This document shows positions 36,251-45,934 of a stretch of 64,000 nt of DNA, in pieces. The stretch is from Chrysiogenes arsenatis DSM 11915 (GTDB lineage: Bacteria; Chrysiogenota; Chrysiogenetes; Chrysiogenales; Chrysiogenaceae), in contig NZ_KI273144.1 in assembly GCF_000469585.1 (NCBI RefSeq), forward strand, positions 227,645 to 291,644. Direction: 5' to 3'. The translations under genes were made by a program, and so were the position numbers. How positions within the stretch are numbered: the first letter of the stretch is position 1; each line of letters starts with the position of its first letter. The notes below the pieces were generated by a model that was given only the letters and a program-made list of their open reading frames with translations, was not told the DNA's origin and searched no databases.

Positions 36251-37126
36251 ATGCGAGGTAGAGTGGCTGCACAAAAAAAAGCACCAAAAATTAGTATCGG
36301 CATGCCTGTTTATAATGGCGAAAATTCTATAAAAAAAGCAATTGAAAGCATTATTCAGCAGACATTTACGGATTTTGAACTTATTATTTCTGATAATGCT
36401 TCAATAGATGGTACTGAATCGATATGTATTGAATACGCTGCAAAAGATAAGCGTATTCGTTATGTCCGACAACGCATGAACTTAGGAGCTATTGCTAATT
36501 TTCAGTTTGTACTAGATGAGGCCGTAGGAGAATATTTCATGTGGGCAGCAGCGGATGATATTCGATCTTTGGATTTCTTAGAACTCAATTTAACGTTTCT
36601 TGAGAAGAATAAAGACTTTGTTGCATCAACATCCCCAGTAAGGTTTGAGAATAATTCTTTTAATGCAATAAGTATGGGTTGTTTTAGTCTTGACATGGAT
36701 GATTTCCCTGAGAGAGCTGTTAAATTTTTTACTGGCTGGCATGCTAATGGCCGCTACTATTCTCTAATAAGACGTAATTCCCTATTAGGTTTTTGTCTCA
36801 CAGACTGCGATATCCTGGGTGGCGATTGGTATCTTGTGTTGTTCTTAGCGAAAAAAGGTAAATTAGCTTGTGTTTCCAAAGGTGAATTGATTTTGGGCGC
36901 TGCAGGCGTTAGTAATTCAACAAATATATTTGCTCGATATAATACGAATCTACTAAATTTTATTATCCCCTTTAATCGTTTATTTATAAAAACAGAAAAA
37001 TTAATTGCAAGAATGCCCCTCTCTCTTAGATTGTTAATGTATTTCAGCTGGATTAAGCTAAGCTATAGTGCTTTGAAACTTAATTTATTATGGAAACTCT
37101 TTCCGAGGAAAAGAAAAGATAAATGA
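36251..37126 (+). CDS. Family 2 glycosyltransferase
   Basis: 291 residues from ATG 36251 (a GTG at 36263 is possible). GT-A fold: ISIGMPVYNGENSIKKAIES, ELIISDNASIDGT and the nucleotide/metal site AAADDIR. A hydrophobic, basic C-terminal segment (LRLLMYFSWIKLSYSALKL) suggests attachment to the inner membrane. This is one of the most AT-rich genes in the window. Donor and acceptor are unknown. Confidence 0.87.
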   Translation: MRGRVAAQKKAPKISIGMPVYNGENSIKKAIESIIQQTFTDFELIISDNASIDGTESICIEYAAKDKRIRYVRQRMNLGAIANFQFVLDEAVGEYFMWAAADDIRSLDFLELNLTFLEKNKDFVASTSPVRFENNSFNAISMGCFSLDMDDFPERAVKFFTGWHANGRYYSLIRRNSLLGFCLTDCDILGGDWYLVLFLAKKGKLACVSKGELILGAAGVSNSTNIFARYNTNLLNFIIPFNRLFIKTEKLIARMPLSLRLLMYFSWIKLSYSALKLNLLWKLFPRKRKDK

Positions 37127-38238
37127 AAATCGCTTTTAACTACCCAATTTTCACGTATCAACAGTACGGCGGGATATCCCGATACTACAAAATCTTAGCA
37201 GAGCAACTCTCTGAAATGGGGAATGATGTATCAATCATTTCAGGTATACACCAAAATAGCTATTTAGCCAGTATGAGCAATAGAAACATCGTAAAAGGGT
37301 GGCATGTCAAGAAGTATCCTCCAAGAACTACACGCATTTTCAAAAGCCTGAATGCCGCCTATACATCGATGAAGTTATTACAAATCGTTCCCGATGTAGT
37401 TCACGAAACATACTACACACCTAGCTCGCTTATGAAGGCGAAACAACCCCGTACAACAACAGTTTACGATATGATACATGAACTTTTTCCTGATCAATTT
37501 TCCTGTAAAGACAAGACAACCATTTATAAGCAGGAAACGTTTAGACGGGTGCAGCATATTTTGAGCATCTCACACAGTACAAAAAGGGACTTAATTAACT
37601 GTTTTGGGATTGATGAAAATAATATTTCAGTCGTTCACCTTGGAGTGGACGCGGCATACCTACAATACGCAGCACGACAAGAGTCGAACAATATATTACT
37701 TCCACAGCCCTACCTTCTTTACGTGGGTGGCCGCACTGGCTATAAAAATTTCTTCAACTTTTTAAAGGCTGTTTCTCTCTCATCGCGCTTAATAACCGAT
37801 TTCAATATCGTAGCTTTTGGTGGGGGAGCTTTTACAAGGCAAGAATTGATCGATATAAAGAATCTCGGATTGTCTGAGCAGCAAATTACGTGCGTAAGTG
37901 GCTCTGATGCTCTCCTTGCACAGTACTATGCGAATGCTGTGGCGTTCATTTATCCTTCATTGTATGAGGGTTTTGGATTACCTCCTCTAGAAGCAATGGC
38001 CTGCAACTGCCCGGTGATCTCAAGCAACTCAAGCTCTATGCCGGAGGTTATTGGCAATGCGGGTGAATTTTTTGACCCAAATAGTCTTGAAGAGATGATG
38101 CACGCTATGGAATCTGTGCTCTATGATTCGACAAGACGGAGCGCACTACTCCAACTTGGAACAGAGCGAGTCAAGCAGTTTACTTGGGAGAAGTGTGCCT
38201 ATGAAACGCTTAAAATTTATCAAAATATTACGAGGTAA
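37123..38238 (+). CDS. Family 4 (GT-B) glycosyltransferase
   Basis: 371 residues, coupled by ATGA. The N-terminus FTYQQYGGISRYYKILAEQL is the acceptor domain. LLYVGGRTGYKNFFNFLKAV and the donor-site FIYPSLYEGFGLPPLEAMAC with SSMPEV are hallmark GT4 features. The resemblance to mannosyltransferases of the WbaZ/MtfB group, plus a GDP-mannose pathway upstream, makes mannose or a mannose-derived donor plausible. Confidence 0.9.
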   Translation: MKIAFNYPIFTYQQYGGISRYYKILAEQLSEMGNDVSIISGIHQNSYLASMSNRNIVKGWHVKKYPPRTTRIFKSLNAAYTSMKLLQIVPDVVHETYYTPSSLMKAKQPRTTTVYDMIHELFPDQFSCKDKTTIYKQETFRRVQHILSISHSTKRDLINCFGIDENNISVVHLGVDAAYLQYAARQESNNILLPQPYLLYVGGRTGYKNFFNFLKAVSLSSRLITDFNIVAFGGGAFTRQELIDIKNLGLSEQQITCVSGSDALLAQYYANAVAFIYPSLYEGFGLPPLEAMACNCPVISSNSSSMPEVIGNAGEFFDPNSLEEMMHAMESVLYDSTRRSALLQLGTERVKQFTWEKCAYETLKIYQNITR

Positions 38239-38240
38239 TT

Positions 38241-39206
38241 GTGTCGGATAAAGTTGCTTTAATTTGTGGCGTGAGCGGGCAGGATGGGAGTTACTTGTCT
38301 CGTCTTTTACTACAAAAAGGTTATAAGGTTTGGGGAACCTCGAGAGATGCACAAGGATCCTCGTTTGCCAATTTAGTAAAGCTACAGATAAAGAACGACA
38401 TAACAACCATATCCATGGTTCCCGAAGACTTTCGGAGTGTTTTTGTCGCATTAAAAACCAGTCAACCCGACGAAGTATACTACTTAGCAGGGCAGTCATC
38501 TGTTGGCTTATCATTTGAGCAACCTGCCGAAACCATCCAAAGTATAACGCTGGGAACTCTCAACATCCTAGAGGCATCCAGAATGATTAACAAGCAGGTA
38601 AAAATATATCATGCTGGATCAAGTGAGTGTTTTGGGGATACATTTGGGCTACCGGCTGACGAAACGACTCCATTGCATCCACGTAGCCCCTACGCGGTTG
38701 CAAAATCATCTGCCTACTGGCTGGTAAATAACTACCGCGAAGCCTACAGCCTGTACGCTTGCACAGGCATATTGTTTAATCACGAGTCTCCATTGCGCCC
38801 GACACGATTTGTGACACAGAAAATTATTTCTACTGCTCTCAGAATAGCCGATGGCTCCAAAGAAAAACTGCAACTTGGAAGGCTTGACATCGCTCGTGAC
38901 TGGGGGTGGTCGCCAGAATATGTTGAAGCGATGTGGCTCATGCTCCAGCAACCCACAGCAGAGGATTTCGTTATTGCAACAGGAGAAACGAATACTTTGG
39001 AGAGCTTTGTCTCAACAACTTTTTCGTGCTTAGGGCTAGATTGGCAAGAGCATGTTGAGTTAGTGAGCGGACTTATTCGGCCAACAGAATTGCTCATCAG
39101 CAGAGCAAATCCATCGAAAGCGCATAAGAAACTTGGCTGGCAAGCCAATCGTAAAATGCGGCAGGTAGTAGAGGGAATGTTGAGCAGGAAAGATTTCAAC
39201 TATTAA
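38241..39206 (+). CDS. Second GDP-mannose 4,6-dehydratase-like SDR
   Basis: 321 residues from GTG 38241 behind gaggta. NADP motif ICGVSGQDGSYLSRLLLQKGY, catalytic YAVAK within [13 protein letters not shown], and NHESPLRPTRFVTQKI parallel Gmd at 22942. It is about 60 residues shorter and lacks the RRTS/NTDR segment. It may be a true second dehydratase, or a related enzyme such as a GDP-4-keto-6-deoxymannose reductase. The Gmd-type NHESP block favours a dehydratase. Confidence 0.8.
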   Translation: MSDKVALICGVSGQDGSYLSRLLLQKGYKVWGTSRDAQGSSFANLVKLQIKNDITTISMVPEDFRSVFVALKTSQPDEVYYLAGQSSVGLSFEQPAETIQSITLGTLNILEASRMINKQVKIYHAGSSECFGDTFGLPADETTPLHPRSPYAVAKSSAYWLVNNYREAYSLYACTGILFNHESPLRPTRFVTQKIISTALRIADGSKEKLQLGRLDIARDWGWSPEYVEAMWLMLQQPTAEDFVIATGETNTLESFVSTTFSCLGLDWQEHVELVSGLIRPTELLISRANPSKAHKKLGWQANRKMRQVVEGMLSRKDFNY

Positions 39207-39289
39207 AAATGACTGTAACGCTATAATTTTGCATTGCGAAACAACTCACTATCTATCGGTAATTTTCCAAAAACTTATGAAAGGTTTTA

Positions 39290-40093
39290 ATGCCATCACA
39301 ACAACAATCGATCACATCCAATTGCGTTGAACATAGCGAGACACGATTTGAGTCTAATGAGACTCCTTTTGATTCTCCGAAACTCTCCATTCTTACCGCT
39401 ACTTACAATGCAGCTCACTTTTTGCCAGAATTAGTTGCGAGTTTACGCCAGCAAACGGATAAACGATTTGAGTGGATTATTGCGGACGGTGCATCTACAG
39501 ATGGCACTGTGGAAATTTTGGAAAACTTTAGCGACTTGCATATCACGCTGAGCTCATGTCCTGACTTTGGTATTTACGATGCACTGAATCGAGCTATTGG
39601 GTTATCAACAACAGAATATTATGTCGTGCTCGGAGCAGATGACACGCTATACCCTGATGCCGTAGCCAATTATATTAATGCCATTGAATGCTCTAACGCG
39701 GACATAATTAGCGCTCAAATAGCTATGCCGAGTGGACAAATAAGTGCTGGGCGAAGGAAGTGGCCTTGGTTGTATAGCCAATTCGCCTACGTAAGCTGTC
39801 ACTCTGTTGGGGTGGCTATTCGCAAATCATTACATAATGAGTTTGGGTTATATAATCGTAAGCTCCCAATTGCCGCCGATCAGTTATTTCTCAAGTCTGC
39901 GGGTGATGGTCGGGTATATATTTTTTATGCAAATTTCGTTGCTGGAATTTATAGCAACTGTGGCCTTAGTTCCGTGGATGTTATCGGATCACTGTGCGAG
40001 TTTTATAGGGTGCAACTAATGACTGGTGAAAACAAATTTATTCAGACAGTAATTTTCATCTCACGACTACTTAAGCATTTGCGTAGGCTTTAG
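39290..40093 (+). CDS. Family 2 glycosyltransferase (WcaE-like)
   Basis: 267 residues, ATG 39290 behind gaaagg. After a polar 30-residue extension the GT-A core runs LSILTATYNAAHFLPELVAS, WIIADGASTDGTVEIL, SCPDFGIYDALNRAIGLS and GADDTLYPDAV. The DFGIYDALNRAI block is typical of WcaE-type transferases. The 83-base spacer before it is AT-rich and contains a TATAAT at 39222 but no good -35. Specificity unknown. Confidence 0.87.
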   Translation: MPSQQQSITSNCVEHSETRFESNETPFDSPKLSILTATYNAAHFLPELVASLRQQTDKRFEWIIADGASTDGTVEILENFSDLHITLSSCPDFGIYDALNRAIGLSTTEYYVVLGADDTLYPDAVANYINAIECSNADIISAQIAMPSGQISAGRRKWPWLYSQFAYVSCHSVGVAIRKSLHNEFGLYNRKLPIAADQLFLKSAGDGRVYIFYANFVAGIYSNCGLSSVDVIGSLCEFYRVQLMTGENKFIQTVIFISRLLKHLRRL

Positions 40094-40185
40094 ATGTGCT
40101 GCGCTACTTGCTGTCTAGGAAAGCTCTTTTTTGGGGCGCTAAATCAGCGCGAAACGGTCAAACTGCCATCTAGTAGGCAATCTCG

Positions 40186-41292
40186 ATGAATGTGCTACTT
40201 GTGTACTGGGGGCGAAAAGGTGGTGGCGCGAAATATGCGTTTGAAATGGCTCAAGCGCTACAAGACCTTGTTTTTCTTCACATTTCCATTTCTAAACAGT
40301 CTGAGTTATTTGAAAATTTTCACTCTATGGCCTTGCCTGAAATTAATATTAAAACATTTAATGGCAAGTATAGTTTCTTGTTTCGTACCTTTCTTTTGCC
40401 GATTATGCTTTATCGGATAGCGGCCTACTGCAAGCAAAATAATATAGACCTTGTCTATTGCCCTATGGCTCATGTATGGGGCACAGCCTTAGCCCTTACG
40501 CTAAAGGTTTTTAGAATTCCATACATTCTCACTGTTCACGACGCAGAATTACACCCCGGAGACGGTGGTAAAGCTTTGCAGATGGTGCTTGACTGGGAGA
40601 TTAAGCTTGCGACCGCCACGGTGACTCTTACCCGTAACGTTCAAAATCTACTCTCCTCACGCTATTTAGTGAAACAGAACACCATTATACCTCATGGAAT
40701 ATTTCCGTACTTTCAGGCAAAGACTCCCAAGGTTTTCCCCGAAAGGAAATTCCGAGCTCTTTTCTACGGTCGAATTGTCGCGTATAAAGGGCTTGATCTC
40801 TTGCTCGATGCGTGGCGAACAATTGAAAAGCGATTCCCGCAGAGTATCCTAGAAATCCGGGGGAGTGGTGACATAACTCCGTACCAAGAGGCATTATCGA
40901 AATGCAATAATGTGTCAGTCTATAACCGATGGATAAACGAGGCGGAAAATGAAAATATTTTCCGTTCTTGCCACCTTTGTGTCCTCCCATACCGTGAGGC
41001 AAGCCAGTCAGGTGTGATCGCTATCGCTTTCGCAGCTGCTATGCCTGTAATAGCAACCCCGCATGATGGACTCATCGAACAACTAGAAAATGGTGGTGGA
41101 TTGGTGTGCACTGAACCAAGTGTAGATGGATTGGTATCCGCATTAACTCAAGTTATGTCTACCCCTGCTCTGTATGAACGACTGTCATCAGAATCGCTTA
41201 CGCAATCGCAGCAACTTCAATGGCCGGTTCTCGCAAAAAAACTCACCACGTATTTCGAGCATATTACAGACCAAAAACGATCCAATACCTGA
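40186..41292 (+). CDS. Family 4 (GT-B) glycosyltransferase
   Basis: 368 residues. The N-terminus has WGRKGGGAKYAFEMAQAL and HVWGTALALTLKVFRIPYIL. The C-terminal donor domain has ALFYGRIVAYKGLDLLLDAW, an E-rich loop, and VLPYREASQSGVIAIAFAAAMPVIATP. It ends 43 bases before galE. The AT-rich composition of the cassette ends at about this gene. Donor and acceptor unknown. Confidence 0.87.
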   Translation: MNVLLVYWGRKGGGAKYAFEMAQALQDLVFLHISISKQSELFENFHSMALPEINIKTFNGKYSFLFRTFLLPIMLYRIAAYCKQNNIDLVYCPMAHVWGTALALTLKVFRIPYILTVHDAELHPGDGGKALQMVLDWEIKLATATVTLTRNVQNLLSSRYLVKQNTIIPHGIFPYFQAKTPKVFPERKFRALFYGRIVAYKGLDLLLDAWRTIEKRFPQSILEIRGSGDITPYQEALSKCNNVSVYNRWINEAENENIFRSCHLCVLPYREASQSGVIAIAFAAAMPVIATPHDGLIEQLENGGGLVCTEPSVDGLVSALTQVMSTPALYERLSSESLTQSQQLQWPVLAKKLTTYFEHITDQKRSNT

Positions 41293-41335
41293 GATATTTC
41301 AGCGTACGACACTCGCTACGCATCGGAGCACTTCC

Positions 41336-42373
41336 ATGACCAACCCAGCTGAACACACCATCCTCATCACCGGCGGTGCCGGTTACATCGCCACACATAC
41401 ACTGGTGACTTTGATTGAAGCGGGCTTTCACCCCTTCGTTATCGACAATTTTTCCAACAGTTCCCCAGTCGCCCTTGAGCGTGTTGCCCAAATTACTGGC
41501 CGTCAGATCCCCAACGCCAAAGTCGATATTCGCGACGAAGCGGGGTTACGCAACCTATTCACACACCATACTATCCGTGCTGTTATCCACTTTGCCGGCC
41601 TTAAAGCCGTAGGTGAATCTGTCGCCAATCCACTCGCATATTACGACAACAACGTTGCCGGAACCATAACACTCTGCCGCGTTATGGCGGAGTTTGGTTG
41701 CAAAACACTCGTCTTTAGCTCCTCGGCTACAGTATATGGCGACCCCGCATCAGTCCCTATTTGCGAAGATTTCCCTTTATCGGCTACCAACCCGTATGGC
41801 CGCACAAAACTCATGATAGAAGATATTCTGCGTGACCTCACCCATACAGACACCCAATGGCGCATCGCACTGTTGCGCTATTTTAATCCTATTGGTGCCC
41901 ATCCCTCTGGGCTGATTGGCGAAGATCCGCATGGCATTCCGAATAATCTGCTCCCTTTTATCGCCCAGGTCGCGGTTGGCAAACGAAGTCAACTCGCCGT
42001 CTTTGGTAGCGACTACCCAACTCCAGATGGCACTGGTGTCCGAGATTATATTCACGTGCTTGATCTGGCTAAAGGGCATGTCTGTGCCCTGCAAGCCCTC
42101 ACCAATCCACCAACACCCATGCCTTTGACTGTCAATCTGGGCACCGGACGTGGTTACTCCGTGCTCGAAGTCATTCGTGCCTTTGAAAAAGCCTCTGGAC
42201 GCCAGATCCCTTTTGAAATCGCCCCACGTCGTGCTGGCGACGTCGCCCAGTGCTACGCCGATCCAACACTTGCGGCCAAACTTCTCGGCTGGCGTGCCGA
42301 ATATGAGATTGAACAGATGTGTGCCGATGGCTGGCGCTGGCAGTCGATGAACCCCGATGGGTATGCTTTATGA
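41336..42373 (+). CDS. galE: UDP-glucose/UDP-GlcNAc 4-epimerase
   Basis: 345 residues from ATG 41336; an in-frame extension to 41174 would overlap the previous gene and is rejected. GGAGYIATHTLVTLIEAG binds NAD. FSSSATVYGD and the Tyr-Lys pair of NPYGRTK are catalytic. GVRDYIHVLDLAKGHV and GTGRGYSVLEVI are GalE signatures. It interconverts UDP-Glc/UDP-Gal and possibly the N-acetyl forms. The Gmd-type genes use GDP-sugars; here the following bacillosamine genes point to UDP-GalNAc or UDP-GlcNAc. Confidence 0.94.
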   Translation: MTNPAEHTILITGGAGYIATHTLVTLIEAGFHPFVIDNFSNSSPVALERVAQITGRQIPNAKVDIRDEAGLRNLFTHHTIRAVIHFAGLKAVGESVANPLAYYDNNVAGTITLCRVMAEFGCKTLVFSSSATVYGDPASVPICEDFPLSATNPYGRTKLMIEDILRDLTHTDTQWRIALLRYFNPIGAHPSGLIGEDPHGIPNNLLPFIAQVAVGKRSQLAVFGSDYPTPDGTGVRDYIHVLDLAKGHVCALQALTNPPTPMPLTVNLGTGRGYSVLEVIRAFEKASGRQIPFEIAPRRAGDVAQCYADPTLAAKLLGWRAEYEIEQMCADGWRWQSMNPDGYAL

Positions 42374-43518
42374 CATTTGCCTTTCTGTCACACCTTGACA
42401 TGAACTTATACCTCTTTCGCCTCCCAATTATGCGCGCGCTTGTCGCAAAGGGACATACCGTGTATGCCGTTTGCCCGGAAGGTGAGTACTTCCACCGCTT
42501 TGCCGCTGATGGCATTTTGACGTGCCCATACGAGATCGACCGCAAAAGCCTCAACCCATTCAAAGAACTTGTGGCGCTTCGCAACATAGTGCGCGCGCTC
42601 AAAACTATTCAACCAGACATTCTCCACACCTTTACTGCCAAACCAAATATCTACGGCTCGCTCGCAGGGAAAATTGCCCGCGTTCCAACTATCTACAACC
42701 TCGTCGAAGGACTTGGCTCTTTTTACGTGGAAAACACCTTCCGCAATCGCATCATGCAGGGAATCATGGAACAGCTGTATCGCATTGCGGGGCACATCTC
42801 GCAAAAGACCGTTTTTGTAAACAACGACGATCCGGCGTATTTTGTGGAACACAACATTCTCGCTCCACAAAAAGTTCATATCATCCGCAGCGTCGGCGTT
42901 GATACCAACGAATTTCACCCAGCGAACTTTGACCAAGAACGCTTACGTCAGGACTACGCCGACCTATTGCAGGATAACCACGGCTCAGTGGTGTTAATGG
43001 TGGCACGAGCCATCTGGCATAAAGGATTGCGCGAATATTTGGACGCGGCCAAAATCCTGCGGGAACAATTCCCCACGGCAACTTTCCTGCTCGCCGGCGA
43101 TATCGACGAAGGCAACCCCTCTTCCGCTACCCGCGAATTTCTGCAAACACAAACACACGTTCGTTGGCTTGGCCATCGTGATGATATTGCCGCACTCACC
43201 GCACTGTGCGATCTCTATGTACTGCCAAGCTACCGCGAGGGAGTTCCCCGAACACTCCTTGAGGCCGCTTCGATGGGCAAACCCATCGTAACCACCGATA
43301 CCGTCGGTTGCCGCGAAGTGGTACGGCACGGCGAAAATGGTTTTTTAGTACCCGTGCGCAACGCAAACGCACTGGCCGATGCCATTCGCCAGCTTTTGGA
43401 AGACAAAGAACTTTGCCTAACGATGGGGCGCGCCAGTCGTACCATTGCCACCAGCGAGTTTGCTGTCGAACATGTTGTCGAACAATACCTCACCCTCTAC
43501 GGAGTTGACCAAGCATGA
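42370..43518 (+). CDS. Family 4 glycosyltransferase (PglA-like)
   Basis: 382 residues from ATG 42370, overlapping galE by 4 bases. FLSHLDMNLYLFRLPIMRAL at the N-terminus, TFTAKPNIYGSLAGKIA, NLVEGLGSFY and VNNDDPAYFVEHN resemble PglA-type transferases that add GalNAc to lipid-linked diacetylbacillosamine. The donor site LYVLPSYREGVPRTLLEAAS with GCREVV is intact. Its place between galE and pglD-pglE-pglC supports the second-sugar role. Confidence 0.85.
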   Translation: MTFAFLSHLDMNLYLFRLPIMRALVAKGHTVYAVCPEGEYFHRFAADGILTCPYEIDRKSLNPFKELVALRNIVRALKTIQPDILHTFTAKPNIYGSLAGKIARVPTIYNLVEGLGSFYVENTFRNRIMQGIMEQLYRIAGHISQKTVFVNNDDPAYFVEHNILAPQKVHIIRSVGVDTNEFHPANFDQERLRQDYADLLQDNHGSVVLMVARAIWHKGLREYLDAAKILREQFPTATFLLAGDIDEGNPSSATREFLQTQTHVRWLGHRDDIAALTALCDLYVLPSYREGVPRTLLEAASMGKPIVTTDTVGCREVVRHGENGFLVPVRNANALADAIRQLLEDKELCLTMGRASRTIATSEFAVEHVVEQYLTLYGVDQA

Positions 43519-44147
43519 CATCCACCAAACAGTGTGCCATCTACGGTGCCAGCGGCCATGGAAAAGTCATTGCCGATATCGCGCACCTGAGCGGGTGGCA
43601 CGTCCTGTGCTTCATTGACGACGACACCAGCAAGCACCTGCTGGCGAACATACCGGTCTACACCTTCGCAACATTTCTCACCCTCCACCCAGCACTGCCA
43701 ATAGTGCTCGGCGTTGGGCACAACCACGTGCGCCAACAGATTGCTCAGGCGCTGGCAACGAAATTTCTGACCGTTGCGCCACCACTTATCCACCCTTCTG
43801 CCATCATTGCGGCCAGTGCCGCTATCGGTGTTGGCAGCGTGGTGATGGCTGGTGCCATCGTGAACCCCGATGCCGTGCTGGGGATAGGCACCATTATCAA
43901 CAGTGGTGCAATTATTGAACACGATTGCCAGATTGGTGACTTTGCCCACATCAGTCCCGGTGCGGCTTTGGCGGGAAATGTGACCGTCGAAACCGGTGCT
44001 CATATCGGGATTGGGAGTACCATCATCCAAGGGATTACCATTGGAGCATGGGCAACTGTGGGCGCTGGCGCGGCAGTCGTACGCGATGTCCCTGCAGGCG
44101 CCACCGTAGTCGGCGTTCCCGCGCGTATTCTGAAAATAAAGGAATAA
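43515..44147 (+). CDS. pglD: UDP-4-amino-sugar acetyltransferase (PglD/NeuD family)
   Basis: 210 residues, ATGA-coupled. An N-terminal Rossmann-like part (YGASGHGKVIADIAHLSGW) precedes a left-handed beta-helix of hexapeptide repeats (IHPSAIIAASAAIGVGSVVM onward). The catalytic His lies in EHDCQIGDFAHISPGA. PglD puts the second acetyl group on UDP-2-acetamido-4-amino-trideoxyglucose to give UDP-diacetylbacillosamine. The neighbouring aminotransferase and PglC-like gene support this over a NeuD role. Confidence 0.88.
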   Translation: MTSTKQCAIYGASGHGKVIADIAHLSGWHVLCFIDDDTSKHLLANIPVYTFATFLTLHPALPIVLGVGHNHVRQQIAQALATKFLTVAPPLIHPSAIIAASAAIGVGSVVMAGAIVNPDAVLGIGTIINSGAIIEHDCQIGDFAHISPGAALAGNVTVETGAHIGIGSTIIQGITIGAWATVGAGAAVVRDVPAGATVVGVPARILKIKE

Positions 44148-44150
44148 CCT

Positions 44151-45296
44151 ATGCCTCACACTTCCGGTTTACCACGCCTTTTCCTTTCGCCACCGCATAT
44201 GGGCGGGAACGAGCAACACTATATTCAGGCGGCTTTTGACGCCAACTATATTGCCCCACTCGGTGCGAATGTAACCGATTTTGAAAAACGTGTTGCCTGC
44301 TATACCCAGTCGCCCCATGCCGTGGCTCTCTCCTGTGGCACCGCCGCCATCCATTTAGCACTTATTTTGCTTGGTGTGAAAGCTGGCGATCCGGTTCTCG
44401 CTTCAAGTTTTACCTTTATCGGCTCCGTCTCTCCGATTATCCACCTCGGTGCCGAACCAATCTTTATTGATGCCGATACGAATTCATGGAATCTTGACCC
44501 AGCTCTACTGGAAGAAGCGCTGCACGACCGCCAGCAACGCGCATTACCCATGCCTCGGGTACTCATTCTAACCCACCTTTACGGCCAGCCAGCCAACGTT
44601 GATGCTCTTGCAGCCGTTTGCCAACGCTATGGCGTGACGATCATCGAAGACGCTGCCGAATCGCTCGGTGCCACATGGCGTGGGCGCCACACCGGAACCC
44701 TGGGCACGTTCGGCATACTGTCGTTTAACGGGAATAAAATCATCACTACCAGCGGCGGCGGAATGCTGCTCACGCCCTCAGCAGAGTATGCCAAGCAAGC
44801 ACTGTACCTCGCCACGCAAGCGCGGCAAAATACGCCTCACTATGAACATACTGACGTGGGATATAATTACCGTATGAGCAATATTGTCGCCGGTATTGGC
44901 TGCGGCCAGATGGAAGTTCTCGCCGAGCGGGTCGCACGCAAGCGGGACATATTTACCCTTTACCAAACACTGCTCGCCGATATCGAATGCGTTCACTTTA
45001 TGCCGGAACTGCCTCACGCCTGTGGCAATCGCTGGTTAACCACCATCACGGTAGATCATCCAGCTATCACCCCAGAAACCTTACGGTTATATCTGGAAGC
45101 GCAAAACATTGAATCGCGCCCTTTATGGAAACCGATGCACCTGCAACCGGTGTTTCGTGGCGCCCAAGCGTACACGCAGGGCGTATCAGAAAAACTTTTT
45201 GCGACCGGCTTATGCCTCCCCAGTGGAACCGCCATGAGTGATAGCGACATTGAACGGGTCGCAACACTCGTCCGCCATTGCATCGAGCGGGTGTAA
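44151..45296 (+). CDS. pglE: PLP-dependent UDP-4-keto-sugar aminotransferase (PglE-like)
   Basis: 381 residues. DegT/DnrJ/EryC1/StrS family: FLSPPHMGGNEQHYIQAAFD, CGTAAIHLALILLGV, VIIEDAAESLGATWRG, and the PLP lysine in SFNGNKIITTSGGGML. GYNYRMSNIVAGIG is a family block. It would aminate the 4-keto sugar made by a PglF-type dehydratase. That dehydratase is not in the window, so the pathway is incomplete here. Confidence 0.9.
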   Translation: MPHTSGLPRLFLSPPHMGGNEQHYIQAAFDANYIAPLGANVTDFEKRVACYTQSPHAVALSCGTAAIHLALILLGVKAGDPVLASSFTFIGSVSPIIHLGAEPIFIDADTNSWNLDPALLEEALHDRQQRALPMPRVLILTHLYGQPANVDALAAVCQRYGVTIIEDAAESLGATWRGRHTGTLGTFGILSFNGNKIITTSGGGMLLTPSAEYAKQALYLATQARQNTPHYEHTDVGYNYRMSNIVAGIGCGQMEVLAERVARKRDIFTLYQTLLADIECVHFMPELPHACGNRWLTTITVDHPAITPETLRLYLEAQNIESRPLWKPMHLQPVFRGAQAYTQGVSEKLFATGLCLPSGTAMSDSDIERVATLVRHCIERV

Positions 45297-45298
45297 GC

Positions 45299-45934
45299 GT
45301 GTACAAACATTTCATAAAGCCTGTGGCCGATCGGATTTTAGCGCTTTGCCTTTTACTTCTTTTTGCGCCCGTTATGCTTCTCACGGCGCTCATGGTCAGA
45401 ATCAAACTTGGCAAGCCTCTCCTGTTTTCTCAGGAGCGCCCAGGGCTGCATGGGAACGTTTTCCGTGTGTATAAATTCCGCTCCATGAGCGATGCACGTG
45501 ATGCAACGGGCGAACTACTCCCTGACGACATTCGACTTGGCCACTTCGGAAAATTGCTCCGCAGCACATCACTCGACGAACTGCCACAACTCTGGAATGT
45601 GCTCAAGGGCGATATGAGTTTTATTGGACCTCGTCCTTTGCTGGTGGAATATCTCCCTTTATATAACGCATTCCAGCGCCGTCGCCACGAAGTGCGCCCT
45701 GGCATCACAGGCTGGGCTCAGGTCAATGGACGCAATGCGATTACGTGGGATGAGCGCTTTGCACTTGATGTGTGGTATGTCGATCATGTTTCACTCTGGA
45801 CAGATATCAGAATAGTCGTTATGACCATCTATAAAATATTTCGACGTGACGGAGTATCCCAAGGAGGACATGTGACAATGCCGCGTTTTATGGGAAATGA
45901 AAACAAGGGAGCAAGTAATGACACAATCGCGTGA
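45299..45934 (+). CDS. pglC: Undecaprenyl-phosphate sugar transferase (PglC family)
   Basis: 211 residues from GTG 45299, two bases after the pglE stop. A single re-entrant hydrophobic helix (ADRILALCLLLLFAPVMLLT) is followed by the bacterial sugar transferase core: VYKFRSM, STSLDELPQLWNVLKGDMS, FIGPRPLLVEY and RPGITGWAQVNGRN. The Asp-Glu of SLDELPQ is catalytic. It starts the lipid-linked glycan by moving phospho-bacillosamine to undecaprenyl phosphate. It overlaps the next gene by 17 bases. Confidence 0.92.
   Translation: MYKHFIKPVADRILALCLLLLFAPVMLLTALMVRIKLGKPLLFSQERPGLHGNVFRVYKFRSMSDARDATGELLPDDIRLGHFGKLLRSTSLDELPQLWNVLKGDMSFIGPRPLLVEYLPLYNAFQRRRHEVRPGITGWAQVNGRNAITWDERFALDVWYVDHVSLWTDIRIVVMTIYKIFRRDGVSQGGHVTMPRFMGNENKGASNDTIA

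Noticed and set aside
39222..39227. TATAAT in the spacer before the WcaE-like gene as a promoter
   Set aside because: No acceptable -35 element is found at 16-18 bases upstream.
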